Source of the DNA: Akkermansiaceae bacterium
GTDB taxonomy: Bacteria; Verrucomicrobiota; Verrucomicrobiia; Verrucomicrobiales; DEV007
Direction: 5' to 3'
Length of the DNA stretch: 64,000 nucleotides
NCBI GenBank assembly: GCA_024233085.1
Contig: JACKQC010000012.1
Location: forward strand, 62,001 to 126,000
The translations under genes were made by a program, and so were the position numbers. Under the pieces are notes generated by a model. That model was not told the origin of the DNA, did no database searches, and saw only the letters and a program-made list of their open reading frames with translations. The stretch's first letter is position 1. Every line of letters starts with the position of its first letter. Positions 50,501 through 62,500 of this stretch are shown here, one piece after another.

Positions 50501-53500
50501 TCACGCCGCCGGTGCCGATCTGGCTGAAGGCGTTCGTGCCGCCCGCGCCGGCGTTGAGGGCCACATTGCCCCCCGCCACAACCGTCACGCCGGTGTTGGT
50601 CCGGTCGCCGTCCCAGTCATTGCCGCCGGCGCCGATCATCGTGTGCGCGCCCGCGCCGGAGCCGCTGGTCAGCGTCACATTGCCGAGAGTCGCCGTCACC
50701 GAGGTCGTCGCGTTCGTCAGGGTGCTGGCGATGCCGCCCACGCCGATACCGCCCGCGCCGATCTGGCCGTAGGCGTTGGTGCCGCCGCCGCTGACGATGA
50801 CATTGCCGGTGGCCGCCGTGACATTGACCGTGGCGCCAGCCACGTCGCCGTCGGACCGCGCGCCGCCGGCGCCGATCTGGCTGAAGGCGTCGGTGCCGCC
50901 CATGCTCGCGTCGGCCGAAACGCCGCCGCCCGCGTTGACGACCACGGTGTTGCCCGTCTGGGTGCCGTCCCAGTCGACCCCGCCGGAACCGACCTGGGTG
51001 AAGGCGCCCGCGCCGCCGCCGCTGGTCAGCGTGACGCTGCCCATGGTGGCCTGGAGATTGACGGTGTTGCCCTGGGTGGTGCCGCCGGCCACGGCGCTGT
51101 TGCCGTAGCCGCCCGCGCCGATCTTGGCGAAGGCACGGTGGCCCGCGCCGCCGGTCAGAGCGAAGCCCCCCGTCGTGGCGGTGAGATTTTGCGCCAGGCT
51201 GCCGGTGATGTCGCCGTTGGACAGGCTGCCGCCCGCGCCGATCTGGCTGAAGGCGTCCGCGCCGCCCGCGGTGAGGACGAAATCGGTCGTGTTCGGCAGG
51301 GAAATGTCGGCGTTGAGCTTGTTGCCGTTCCAGTCGAGGCCGCCGATGCCGATCTGGGTGAAGGAACCCGCGCCGGAGCCGCTGATCATCGTGACCGCGC
51401 CGCCATTGGCGTCGATGGAGGTCTTGCCGTCGAGCACGCCGTCGGTGGCGGTGCCGGCCGCGCCGATGCCGCCGATACCGACTTTCGCGTAGCTGCGGTC
51501 GCCCGCGCCACCGCGCAGGGTCACACCCGAGCCGGCCGAACCCGCCGCCGAAACCGTCGTGCCGCCAGTGATGTCGCCGGTCGAGCCCGAACCGCCCGCG
51601 CCGATCTGGCTGAAGGCGTCCGCGCCGCCCGCGCTCGCGTCGAGCGTGGTCTGCGTCGCGCCGGTGACGCTGGTGACGGAGGTCTTCGTGCCCTCGTAGC
51701 CGAGGCCGCCCGCGCCGATCATGGTGTAGCTGCCCGCGCCCGCGCCGCTGGTCAGGGTGAGAGGCGTGCCGTTGGCGGCGACCAGGTCGAGCGTGGTGTT
51801 GCCGGTGATCGCGCCGTCAGGCGTGCCCGGGGCGACACTGCCGATCCCGCCCTGGCCGATCTGGGCGTAGGCCCGGTCGCCCGCGCCGCCCGCGATGGTC
51901 GAGGTGCCAGTGGCGGTGATCTTCACGTTGCCGTTGATCGCGCCGGAGGTGTTCGCGCCGCCGGAGCCGATCTGGCTGTAGGCGTCCGCGCCACCCGCGG
52001 CGGCGTTGACGGCGAGATCGTTGGCCGTCACGGTGATCGCGCCGGTGGCGAGCGTCGCGCCCTTGGCGCCGTCGCTGTTGAGGCCGCCGTGGCCGATCTG
52101 GGTGAAGGAACCCGCACCCGTTCCGCTGGTCAGGGTGACATTGCCGGTGGTCGAATTGACGTTGATCGCGCCATCGAGCGCGCCGTCGGAGGAAACGCCG
52201 CCGTGGCCGATCTGGACGTAGCTGTCGTTGGTGTCGCCGCCGGTGAGGGAGATCGACCCGCCGGAGACGATATTGACAAGGCCGCTGTAGTCGCCCGTGG
52301 TGTTGTTCCCGCCGTGACCGATCTGGGCGGAGCGGTTGACGCCTGCGGCACCACCAAGGGCGTCCAAGGTTCCAAGCCCCGCGGTCAGGGTGATGTCGCC
52401 GGCGGCCATGACCGAAACTTTGCCGTTCTTGTTTCCGTCACTGCCGACCCCGCCATGGCCGATGTGGGCGATCGCATTTTGACCGCCGCCGGCCGCCAGA
52501 GTCACCGTTCCCGTGGCGTCCACGGTGATGGCGCCATCGAAAGCGCCATCTGAAGAGGTGCCGCCATGCCCGATCTGGGCGAACGAATCCGTCATCCCCG
52601 TGTTCTGTCCACCGGCCTGGATCAGGATGTTCCCGCCCAGCACGTCGATGGTGCCGTTGTGGTCTCCGTTGATGGCGCGGCCCCCGTGGCCGATCATCAC
52701 CCATTGCTGGTCCCGATCGAAGGGATCGGCCGTATCGACCCCGGCGACGAGGCTGATGTCGCCGGCCGTGGCGCCGTATTGGGCATTGACGACGATCATG
52801 CCGCTGTGGGTCGGATCGTCGGACACCACCGACGAGAATCCCGCCGTGCTGTCGTCGCCACCATGACCAATCTGGGCGACGGCGCGGGTTTGATTCCCCG
52901 CTTCCAGTCGCACACCGCCTTCCTTGGCGCTCACCATGATGGCCCCGGTCGCGTTGCCGTTCAGAGCGTCCACCATGCCAAGATCGTCGGTCGCATTGAT
53001 GCTGTGGAAACCGATTTGGGCATACTCGTCGGTGCTGTTGCCGCCGATGACGTAGACGCCGTTGCCCATCACATTGGTCCCCCCGTCGCGGCTCCCGATG
53101 GCGATCTGACGCGGTGAGGCGTCGATATGCACATCGCCGGTGGTGGAATCGAAGCTCGCCACCGCGTCGTTCGCGTCAGCCGGGTCGGCGTCGAAGGTGA
53201 ATGTCACCGTGCCGCGCACATAATCGACGGTGCCCACGATATTGCCCGGCGCGCCGAGGGTTCCACCCGCGTCCACAAGATTGCCGTTGCCGTCGTCGGT
53301 GATGGTGACGCCGCCGACCGTGATGCTGACGGAACCGGGATCGAGGCCGAAACCGGTCAGCGTGGTCGACCCGCCGTTGGCGGCCGTGCTGACCGCGGCC
53401 GTGCTCAGGGTTCCCGCCAGCGTGCCGGTGTTCCCGAACTGCGAGCCGTCGGTCTTGATGGACTGGATATTGATGAACCCGACCGGCGGACACCAGAGGT

Positions 53501-56500
53501 GATCGATCTGCTGGAAGTTGAGATCCGTGCCCGAAACGCCTCCCGTCATCGACGGCCGATCGACAATGCTGGAGGCGGCGATACTGGCGCCGGCGATCAG
53601 GTTGACGTCGCCCGCGCCCGGATTCTGGATCTTGAAATTCGCGTCGATATCGCCGGAGGCGATGAAGGTCAGGTTGTTCGCCTGGGCCGCCGTCGTCGCG
53701 AAGGAGGTGGTGCTGTCGAGCAGCGTGTTGATGATCAGATTGTTGCCCGAGTAGGTGAAGTCGCCGTTCTGGAGATTCGGCGTGATGTAGTTGTCCCGGA
53801 AGGAATTGTTGATCGAGATCGAGCCGTTGCCCAGAAGAGCGCCTTCATTCAAGTAGTTCAGGCCGCCGCGCGCGATGACCTGCATTCCGCCACCGAGGTT
53901 GTCGGTCGGCGTTTGGAGCGCATTGCTGGAGTTGCTGAACGGGTCCCCTTGGTTGGCCGCCATGTCGAAGGTGTGGCCGATCCAGGCGATGTCGTTGCCG
54001 CTGCGGTCGAGAGTGATGGTGTCCGCCAGGGCGAAGATTTCGCCGAAGCGGGTCCCCGTCGCGTTGTTGGTGTTGCTGTTGCGGTCGTCGCCGTGGCCGA
54101 CCAGGGCATAGGCCTCGACCACATTGATCCCGCCGACCGCCGGTCCGGCTTTCACCGTCAGATCCCCACCCTCCGAAATCACCGAGATTCCGCCGCTCAG
54201 ATTGCCACTGGCCGCCAGGCCGCCGTGACCGATCTGCGCGAAGCTGCGATAGCCGCTGCCACCGAGCACGGAGATGTCCTTGGTCGCGGACACGCCGATG
54301 TCGCCGGTGTGATTTCCGGTGGCGCTGCGACCGCCGTGGCCGATCTGGGCCGAGTTGTCGTCGTCATTGACGTCGGCGCCGTTGACAAACTGGCCGACAC
54401 CGCCCTGGACGGTCACCCCGTTGACGCTGACATCGGCGCCAAAGGTGACTTCATCGGTGTTGCCGTCGAGGTCGAAGTCGAAAACATCGTCGAATTTCCC
54501 GGTGCCCAGGCTGGTGAACAGGGCGCCGCTCCCGGAGCTGACCTTGATAGCCCCTTCGTGACCGACGGCCAGGGTCGTTTCCGCTCCCCAGCCACCATGG
54601 CCGATCTGGGCGTAAATACGCTTGTCGTTGTCGATGTCGCCGCCCGTTCCTCCGACGAGCGTCACGTCACCCGCCGCGCGGAGGAAGATATTTCCCTGAT
54701 TGGAACCTTCCGTTTCGTAGCCACCGTGACCAACCTGGACGTAAGTCTGGTTGTCGGTGCCCGCCAGGAAGGTCATGCCGCCGGTGCGCGCGACGGCGCG
54801 AATGTCGCCGACCGCGTTGATGGTGCCGTTTCCGCCGGTATCGCTGTCGTACCCGCCGTGTCCCAACTGCGCATAGGCGAGGTCCACGTCGGCGTGCTCG
54901 ATGGTCAGGACGATGTTCGCCGTTCCGCCGCTCGCGCCCGGGTTGATGTCCTGATTGAAGGTCAACTGACCGCCGTAGTAGTTGTTCATCGACCCCAGCA
55001 CATCCCCCGCCGTGATTGTTTCGGTCGGGCCGGGATCGATCACGGTGTCGCCGTTGTAGTCGAAGCTCCAACTGCTGGCGGCGACGAGTTCCCCGGTCGT
55101 CGCGTTGTCGGCGATCGTGCCAAGAACCGTTCCGTCATCGAGCCGAACCAGGATGGAGACCGAACCGGGAATGATGCGCTGGTAGTGGAGATTGGCGACG
55201 CCAAAGCCAACCGCGCCACCGGCGGTGTTCGAGTCGTCTTCGAAGTTGCCCGCCCGGTCGAGGTTTTCGTCAAGATCGGTCGCCGCATTCGTGCCGGTGT
55301 AGCCGTAGGTGGTCTGCAACCCATTGCCCAGTCCCGCGTATTCCGAGAACTGGCTCGCCACGAAGGAAATGTTCCGCTCCGCGAAAACCTGAATGTCTCC
55401 CGCGTGGTCGCCGCGGCTGTCACGACCGCCATTGCCCAACTGCGCGAACCCCTCGTTGTCGTCCGCCGCCTCGAAAATCACGTCGCGTCCCGCCATCACC
55501 GAGATGGTCTCGGTCGCCAGCCCTTGATTCCCCTGCGCGGTGCGCCCTCCGTTGCCCAGCATGGCATAGTTGATACCGCCCGAATCGTCCTGCGGAGTGC
55601 TGCCGGCCCGGAACCAGACATCCGCATTGGCGTTGTTCACGGTGCCGTCGGCGTCGATCCCCGCCCGAACGGTGATGTTGCCGTGGTGATCGCCATTGGC
55701 GGCGAAACCGCCGTGGCCCAACTGAGCCCAGTTAAAACGGCCGCCGCCCGTGCCGGGGCTCGCCTCCACCGCGCGGGTGATGTCGCCGCCGAGAAAGGAA
55801 ATGCTCCCGTTCGTGGATACCACGGAGATATCGCCGCTGTGGCCATTGCCCTGACCGATGACACCGGATCCGGTGCTGGTGTTGTCGACGTCGTAGCCGC
55901 CATGCCCCAACTGGGTGTAGAGACGCCCATCCGCGTTGGTGACCTCGCCAATGTCTTTGCGGACCGTGCCGGCGACAAAAAGAATGTCTCCCGTCGCCTG
56001 GACGTCGATGTCTCCGGTCAAGCCCTCGGGCGCGCCCGATACACCATAGGTACGGGAGTTTGTGCCGCCATGGCCGAGTTGGGAAAAGGCGTCTTCCCAG
56101 TCACCGGAGCGGAAAACGATACCCTTGCCCGCTTCGGCGTGACCGGCGGCAAAAGCGCCCGCGGTCACCGAAATATCGCCGTCATTGATCGTGTCGCCGT
56201 CCACATCGCGATTGCCGTGGGAGCCGTCCGAGTCGTAACCGCCGTGTCCCAGCATCGCGAATGACTGGTTGTTGTCGCCGGGATTGAACCCGGCGACATT
56301 GTCCGCCAGATCGGTCGAAGCGACAAAGGCGATCCCACCGCTGACATCGAGGGTGATGTTGCCGGCGTGGGAATCGCGGGTGCTGTAGCCGCCATGCCCG
56401 ACCTGCACGTAAGTCACCAAATCGCGACCCGCGTAAGCCTCGAAATCGCCGTTGTTCACCGTGATCTTGATGTTGCCGGAGTTGCCGTCGTCGTTGACCA

Positions 56501-59500
56501 CCGGCTTGGTTCCATTGGCGGCGTCGCGCACCGCCTCGCGGTATTGCGTCCCGTCGTCGTCGGAGTCGTAACCGCCGTGCCCGACCTGGGCGAAACCGGC
56601 GTTGGCGCCGTCGGCCGAGTCGCCGCCGCGCAGACGAATGGTGTCCTCGGAGGTGATGGTGATGTCGCCGGAATATTTCCCGCCGCTTTCCTTGCCCCCG
56701 TGGCCGATCATCGCGAACGATCCGTCGTGATTCTGATTTCCGCTGCTGTCGCCCTCCACGGCGAGGACGTCGATGCCGCCCGCGCTGGTGATGGTGATAT
56801 CGCCTTCGGCGTCACCAAAGACGCGGTAACCGCCATGGCCAATCATGGCATGGGCCTCCTGACCGCGCCGGCCAAGGGTTCCCTCCGTTTCGCTCGGCGC
56901 GACCACACGGATGTCGCCGCCGGCCGCGGTCGTGATGACGGTGATGTCGCCCTTGAAGGCGCCAACCGTCGCCGTCCCGAGACTGATGGTTCCAGGCGCC
57001 CCCGAAACCCAGTCGTAGGCGCCGGTCGTCGGATTGTAAACCAGCGCCAACCCGTCGGGGTTGTTGGTGAAGGGCGTCAGCGGGTTCACCCCGGCGTTGT
57101 TGACATTCGAACCGCCGTTGTAGTTGGCGCCGTACGGTTGCAGCAGCGCGTAGAAATTTCCGTCCACGTCGTTGATGTCGCGGAAGCTGGATTTCCAGCC
57201 GCCATGGCCGATCTGGGCGAAGTTGCGGCTGCCCGCCGCCGTGCTGCCCCAGTTGGCGCCGGAGTCGTTGCCGGTGGCGATCATTTCCACGCCGGTCGCG
57301 GCGGATACGTAGATATCGGAGTCGAGCTTGTTGCCCGTGCCGTCCCCGCCGTGGTTGCCCATCGATTGGAAACCGCCGTGGCCGATCTGGGCGAACTGGT
57401 GAAGACGGTCTCCGCCTTCCATCCGGATTTTTCCGGTGGACGAGCGAACCGTGATCCCCCCGCTATGACCGTCGCCGTTCTTGGAGGCCGCGTCGGGATT
57501 GGCCACCATGTCGCGGCCGCCGTGGCCGATCATGACAAAGCCGTCGTCGCCGTCGGTGTTGCCGCCGGTGAAGAGGATGTCGCCCACGGCGTCCACCTCG
57601 ATGTTGCCCTTGAGGCTGCCCGGCCGGAAGCCGCGGTTGTTCCCGTAGCGGAACGCGGCGTTGGACCCGCCCCACTGCGCGGTCGTGGTGCCGATGGAAT
57701 TGTAGCCGCCGTGGCCAATCTGGGCGAAGGACGCCGAGTCGCCGCCGTCGAACTTGATGCCCGCGCCGGCGTTGACGTCGATATTCCCCGTGATATCGCC
57801 CATCGAGTAGAGGCCGCCGTGGCCGATATGGGCGAAGGTGTTGTTCCCGCTGCCGGGATTCAGGCCACCCGGGCCGTGGTTGTCCACGTCGGCGTTGAAA
57901 ATGACATTGCCCGCCTGCGCGTCCACCTTGATGTCCCCTTCGTGGTCGCCGCCGGTCTCGTAACCGCCGTGCCCGATCTGGACGAAGGTGTTGTGGCCAT
58001 TGCCGCCGGTGAAGGCGATGTCCCCCGTGGTCGAGGTCACATTGATGGCGCCGCTGAAGCCGTCAAAGAGGGCGAGGCCCTGACCGGTGGCGGCGTTGAT
58101 GCTGTTGTCCACCGGCCAGAAGAGCTGGCCGGAACCGTCGTAGAGACCCGTGACGAAATTGTAGGGCACGTTGAAATCATCCGCCTGGGAAGCGTTCGTT
58201 CCCGGCGCGATGTTGTTCCGATACTGGCGCCACGACCAGTAGCCGCCATGGCCGATCATGGCGAAGTTCATGTTCGTGGAATCCTCCCGCTCGTCCAGCA
58301 TGAGACCGCCGTTGAAGCTGATTCCCGATCCCGCCGACACATCGATCTGGCCGGTCTTGTCACCATAGACGAAGGTGCCCCCGTGGCCGATCTGAGCCAC
58401 ATTCTGCCGGCCCTCGGCGCGGTTGCGGTGGTTTTCGTCCTGGTTGTTCGGACGGTTGAGGACAAAGACATGGGCCGCATACGGGACGGAAGCCCCGTTC
58501 ACCGCAACGTTGCCCGCGCTGAAGGTGATGGAACCATCGGCGGAAACATCAATCACACCTTCGAGATTGCCGGTCATCCCGTGCCCGCCGTGGCCGATCT
58601 GGGCGTAGCTGCGCTTTTCGATGTTGTTGGCGTCGTAAGCCGAGAAACCGCCCATGAAATCGATGTCCCCGCCCGAATTGACCACGATCGTTCCGGTGTG
58701 GTTGCCGTTCGAATTGTGACCACCATGACCGATCTGGACGTAGTGCCCGTATCCGCGGACGCCACCCGCCGCGAAATCGATGTCGCCGGTGTTCGTCTCA
58801 ACATAGATATTGCCATTGTGACCGTTGGTTGCGTCCGGCATGACGAGCGGATCGCCGGTGTTGTTGTCCGCCTGGTTGTTGGCGTCGGAATTGTACCCGC
58901 CGTGACCGATCTGCGCGTAGGCCCAGTGCATGTCGGTCAGGCCACTGTTGTTTACCGAACTGGCCGTGTTGATCGTCTGCGAAGTCGGCACCCCGGCGAC
59001 GCGAACATTGTCGCTCCCCCCCGGTTTGCTGGGATCGTAGTTCCAGGCGACGTTGAAGTTGTCCTCTTTCATGACGCCACCGCTGAAAACGATGTCGCCA
59101 TCCGCCCGGACACCGATATCTCCGGAATAGGCCTGACCCGACGGCGCAATCGCATCGTCGCCACCGTGGCCAATCTGGACCCAGGTCCGCTGGTCGTTGC
59201 CCGCCCGGCCGACGACCGATCCGCCCGTGCCCGTGTAGTTCCCCATCGCGTCCACTCCGGCCCGGACGTCGATGTCACCCGCGTGCCCCAGATTCTGGAA
59301 CATTGGCGTCACCCCTACCTCGGCATGGGCGCCCGCAACGGAACGGGATTCATATCCGCCATGGCCGATCTTGGCGTAGGAACGCAGGGCGTCGTTGTAA
59401 TATTGCGACATGGCGTGGTAGTCGACGAACAGGTCCGGACTATCGCTGGCATTGGTGATGATGGCTGAATTCCAGGTGATCTCGCCTGACTCGTAGTCGA

Positions 59501-62500
59501 TCGTTCCCACCACGTTGCCCGGGTTGCCGTTCTCGATAATGTTGCCGTTTCCGTCATCCACGTAATCCGGCGCCGCCGCTCCGTTGTACGTGTGGGTTGA
59601 TTCGTCGATGCGGAATTCCAGCGTGCCGCGAACAATGATATCTTTTCCACTTTCGGGATTGTTCGTGCTGACAGTCAGACGCGTCTTCTGGCCGGCGCCC
59701 GCGGCGGCGGCCTCGTCCATCAGCAGAAGCTTGAGCCCTCCCGCGCCGTAGTAAGCGTCGAATTCGCTGATGTCGTTGCCGTTGCCGCCGTCGGCCCCGC
59801 TCATATCCTGGAATTCCCCGTAGCGAATGACCTCGCGCTCCAGGGAGACCCCGCCTCGGAGATTGACGTCGTTCCCCGCATACACATAGATGTCGCCGAG
59901 GTGGGTTCCATCGACATTGCGTCCGCCGTTTCCGATCTGGGCCGCGCTGTATTGGCCTGAACCGGCGACCACGTTGACATTTCCGTTGGCGCCCAGCGCC
60001 TTCACCGTGATCGTGTCGGTGCTGCGCCCCATGTGCCCGGCCGTGTCGACCACGCCGTGGCCAATCTGGGCATGATTGTACTTGTCGAAGGTGGCGCGGG
60101 TCGTCCATTCGCCACCCGCGACCGTCACCGACCCGTCTTGGGTGATCATTTCAATGCTGCCGAAATGATCGCCTCCGGTCCACATTCCGCCGTGGCCGCC
60201 GAAGGCGTAGGAGAAACGTCCCTCGCCGTCGCCGGGACTCACCAATAGATTGTCCGGGTCCGCCGGGAGCGGCAGCGGATTGCCATCGGTGCCGATCCGC
60301 TGATCGAGCGCGATCGTGTTTCCAGCCATGAAACTGATGTTGCCGGAGGTGGTGTTGACGAGAATGTCACCAAAGTGACCCCAGTTTCCATCGCCCGCGC
60401 CTTCGTCTCCGGCGTCGAGCGTGCCGTTCAGAACCGCCGCGTTGGCCGTCCCCCGGAAGACACCGTCGCCATTGGCGGCATCCGCGCCGAAGCCGCCGTG
60501 TCCGAGCTGTGCCGTGATCCGGAAATCTTCCGTGCCGGGGATGCGCTGACCGGTAAGCTGTTCGGTCGGAGTCGATCCCGTCCCTGAAACGAAAGCCACG
60601 TCACCACCCGTGTTGATCACGATATCCCCGTTCAAACCGAAGGCGCCGGCCGCCGAGTTGGCCGTGCCGGAACGCGATCCATATCCACCGTGACCGAGTT
60701 GGGCATAAGCTTCGACTTGGTTGCCGGCCTTGAAGAACACCCCGATCGGGTTCGAGGCGGTGGCATCTCCAATGTGGGCCAGACCCGGCGCTGTGCTGCC
60801 GATACCGCTGCCGCCCGTCCCCATCCAGGGCTTGATGGTGATGTCGCCGAAGTGATTGCCGTCCGCGTCGTGGCCGCCGTGGCCGAGCTGGGCGTAGGCG
60901 CGCGCGTCGGAGTCGTCCGCCCCGAGGCCGGCGAGGAATTCCACCGCGCCGTCGGTCATGATCAGGATGTCGCCGGAATGGGCGCCCTGGTTGGCCCGGC
61001 CGCCGTTGCCGAGTTGGGTGTAGGCATCGACGCCATTGCCCCCGTGGAAACGAATGTCGCCCCCGGAACGCACCGTAATGTCGCCCACGTCGCTCCTGTC
61101 GTTGTTGCTGGCGCCGCCGCCGACGTGGTCCGCGTCGTAGCCACCGTTGCCCAGCTGGGCGTAGGCGAAGTCCGCGCCGACCGTCCGGTCGGTCGTGTAG
61201 TTGGCCTTGACCCCCTGGAGACCGTTCGGATTGACCGCCTGGGTCAGCACGATCTGGCCGATCGTGTAGTTGATCGTCCCCACGTTCGTCCCGTCCGAGA
61301 TCGAGGCGGATCCGTTGATGACGAGGTTGCCGGCGCCGTCGTCGGTCACCACCGCCCCGTCCGGAATCTCAAGGCTGAACGAACCGGCCTGGATTCCCAC
61401 ATTGTTGTTCACGTTGGCGAGCGGCGACTCCGCCACATCCGTCATGCCGCCGCGATGATCGTTGAAGGTGATCGCCAGATGCGCCGAGTTGCCGTCGAAG
61501 GCCGCCGGCCCCTGCATGGCCTGAGCCAAGAGCGGGTTGGTCGTCTCGTTGTCCGAGGCGTTGTTCTGCGTCCCGCTTCCCCAGCCCGACACGTTGTAGG
61601 TGCTGCCATAGGCGTAGGTGTCATTCGGGTCGATGTCCTGCGTGAACCGGACGTGTCCCGTGCGCAGGTCGATCTCGCCGACCACGTTGGCGCCCTGGAG
61701 TTTCCCGTTGCCGTCCACCGTGCCCGTGCCCGACTGAACGATCTGCGCCGCCGTGAATCGGCCGTCCGCGTCCGCCTCGATGAAGGTCGAACCGTTGGCG
61801 ATGTAATTGACGCCGTCGACGGTGAGGGTGAAGTCGATCGCCCCAACGTTGATGTCGCGGCGCATCAGCGGCACCCAGCCCTGCATCTGGCCCGTGGTGG
61901 GATCGACCGCCCAAGTCGCGGCATTCAGGTAGTGCGACTGTTCGCCGATGATCTGTTCCGCCATCGATCCCTGCCCGCCAATGAACCAGATGTGGCCGCC
62001 GGCGGTCACGTCGATATTGGCCACGTCGTCCCCGTTGTTCGAGTAGCCGCCGTTGCCCAGCTGCGCCCAATTGCGGCGCCCCTCGCCGGCGATGAATTCG
62101 ATGTCACCGTTGGTGGCCGTCACCTTGATGGTTTCGGTCGGATTGTCGTTGGCGTCACGGGCGCCGTTGTAGCCCTCCGACTCGTCGCCACCGTGGCCGA
62201 GAATCACGTAATTCCGCTTGTCGGAGCTGTCATCCTGCGTCCGGGAACCGCCGAGAAACTTGATGTCGTCGGCCGCCGTGACGGTGATGTTGCCGCTGTG
62301 GTCGCCCACCGCGCTGTAGCCGCCGTGGCCCAGTTGCGAATAGTGGATGATCCCGAAGCCCTCGCCCAGCCCGCTGGTCGCCCCCGGAGCGTTGACCGTC
62401 TCGTCGCCCGCCTGGAAAATCACGCTGCCGCCCGAAGACACGGTGATGTCGCCGTTGTGGCCGAGCCCGGTTCCCCGGAGCTGCAGCCCGCCGTCGTGCC

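Noticed and set aside
41556..52553. A 3,665-codon open frame antisense to the giant gene (and others at 53127-56264, 56367-59468, 60690-63218)
   Set aside because: Its translation is Val/Ala/Gly/Arg-rich with no domain pattern and mirrors the repeat of the opposite strand. The giant gene rarely uses TTA, CTA and TCA codons, so antisense stops are scarce. The minus-strand frame has the regular protein repeat and is preferred.
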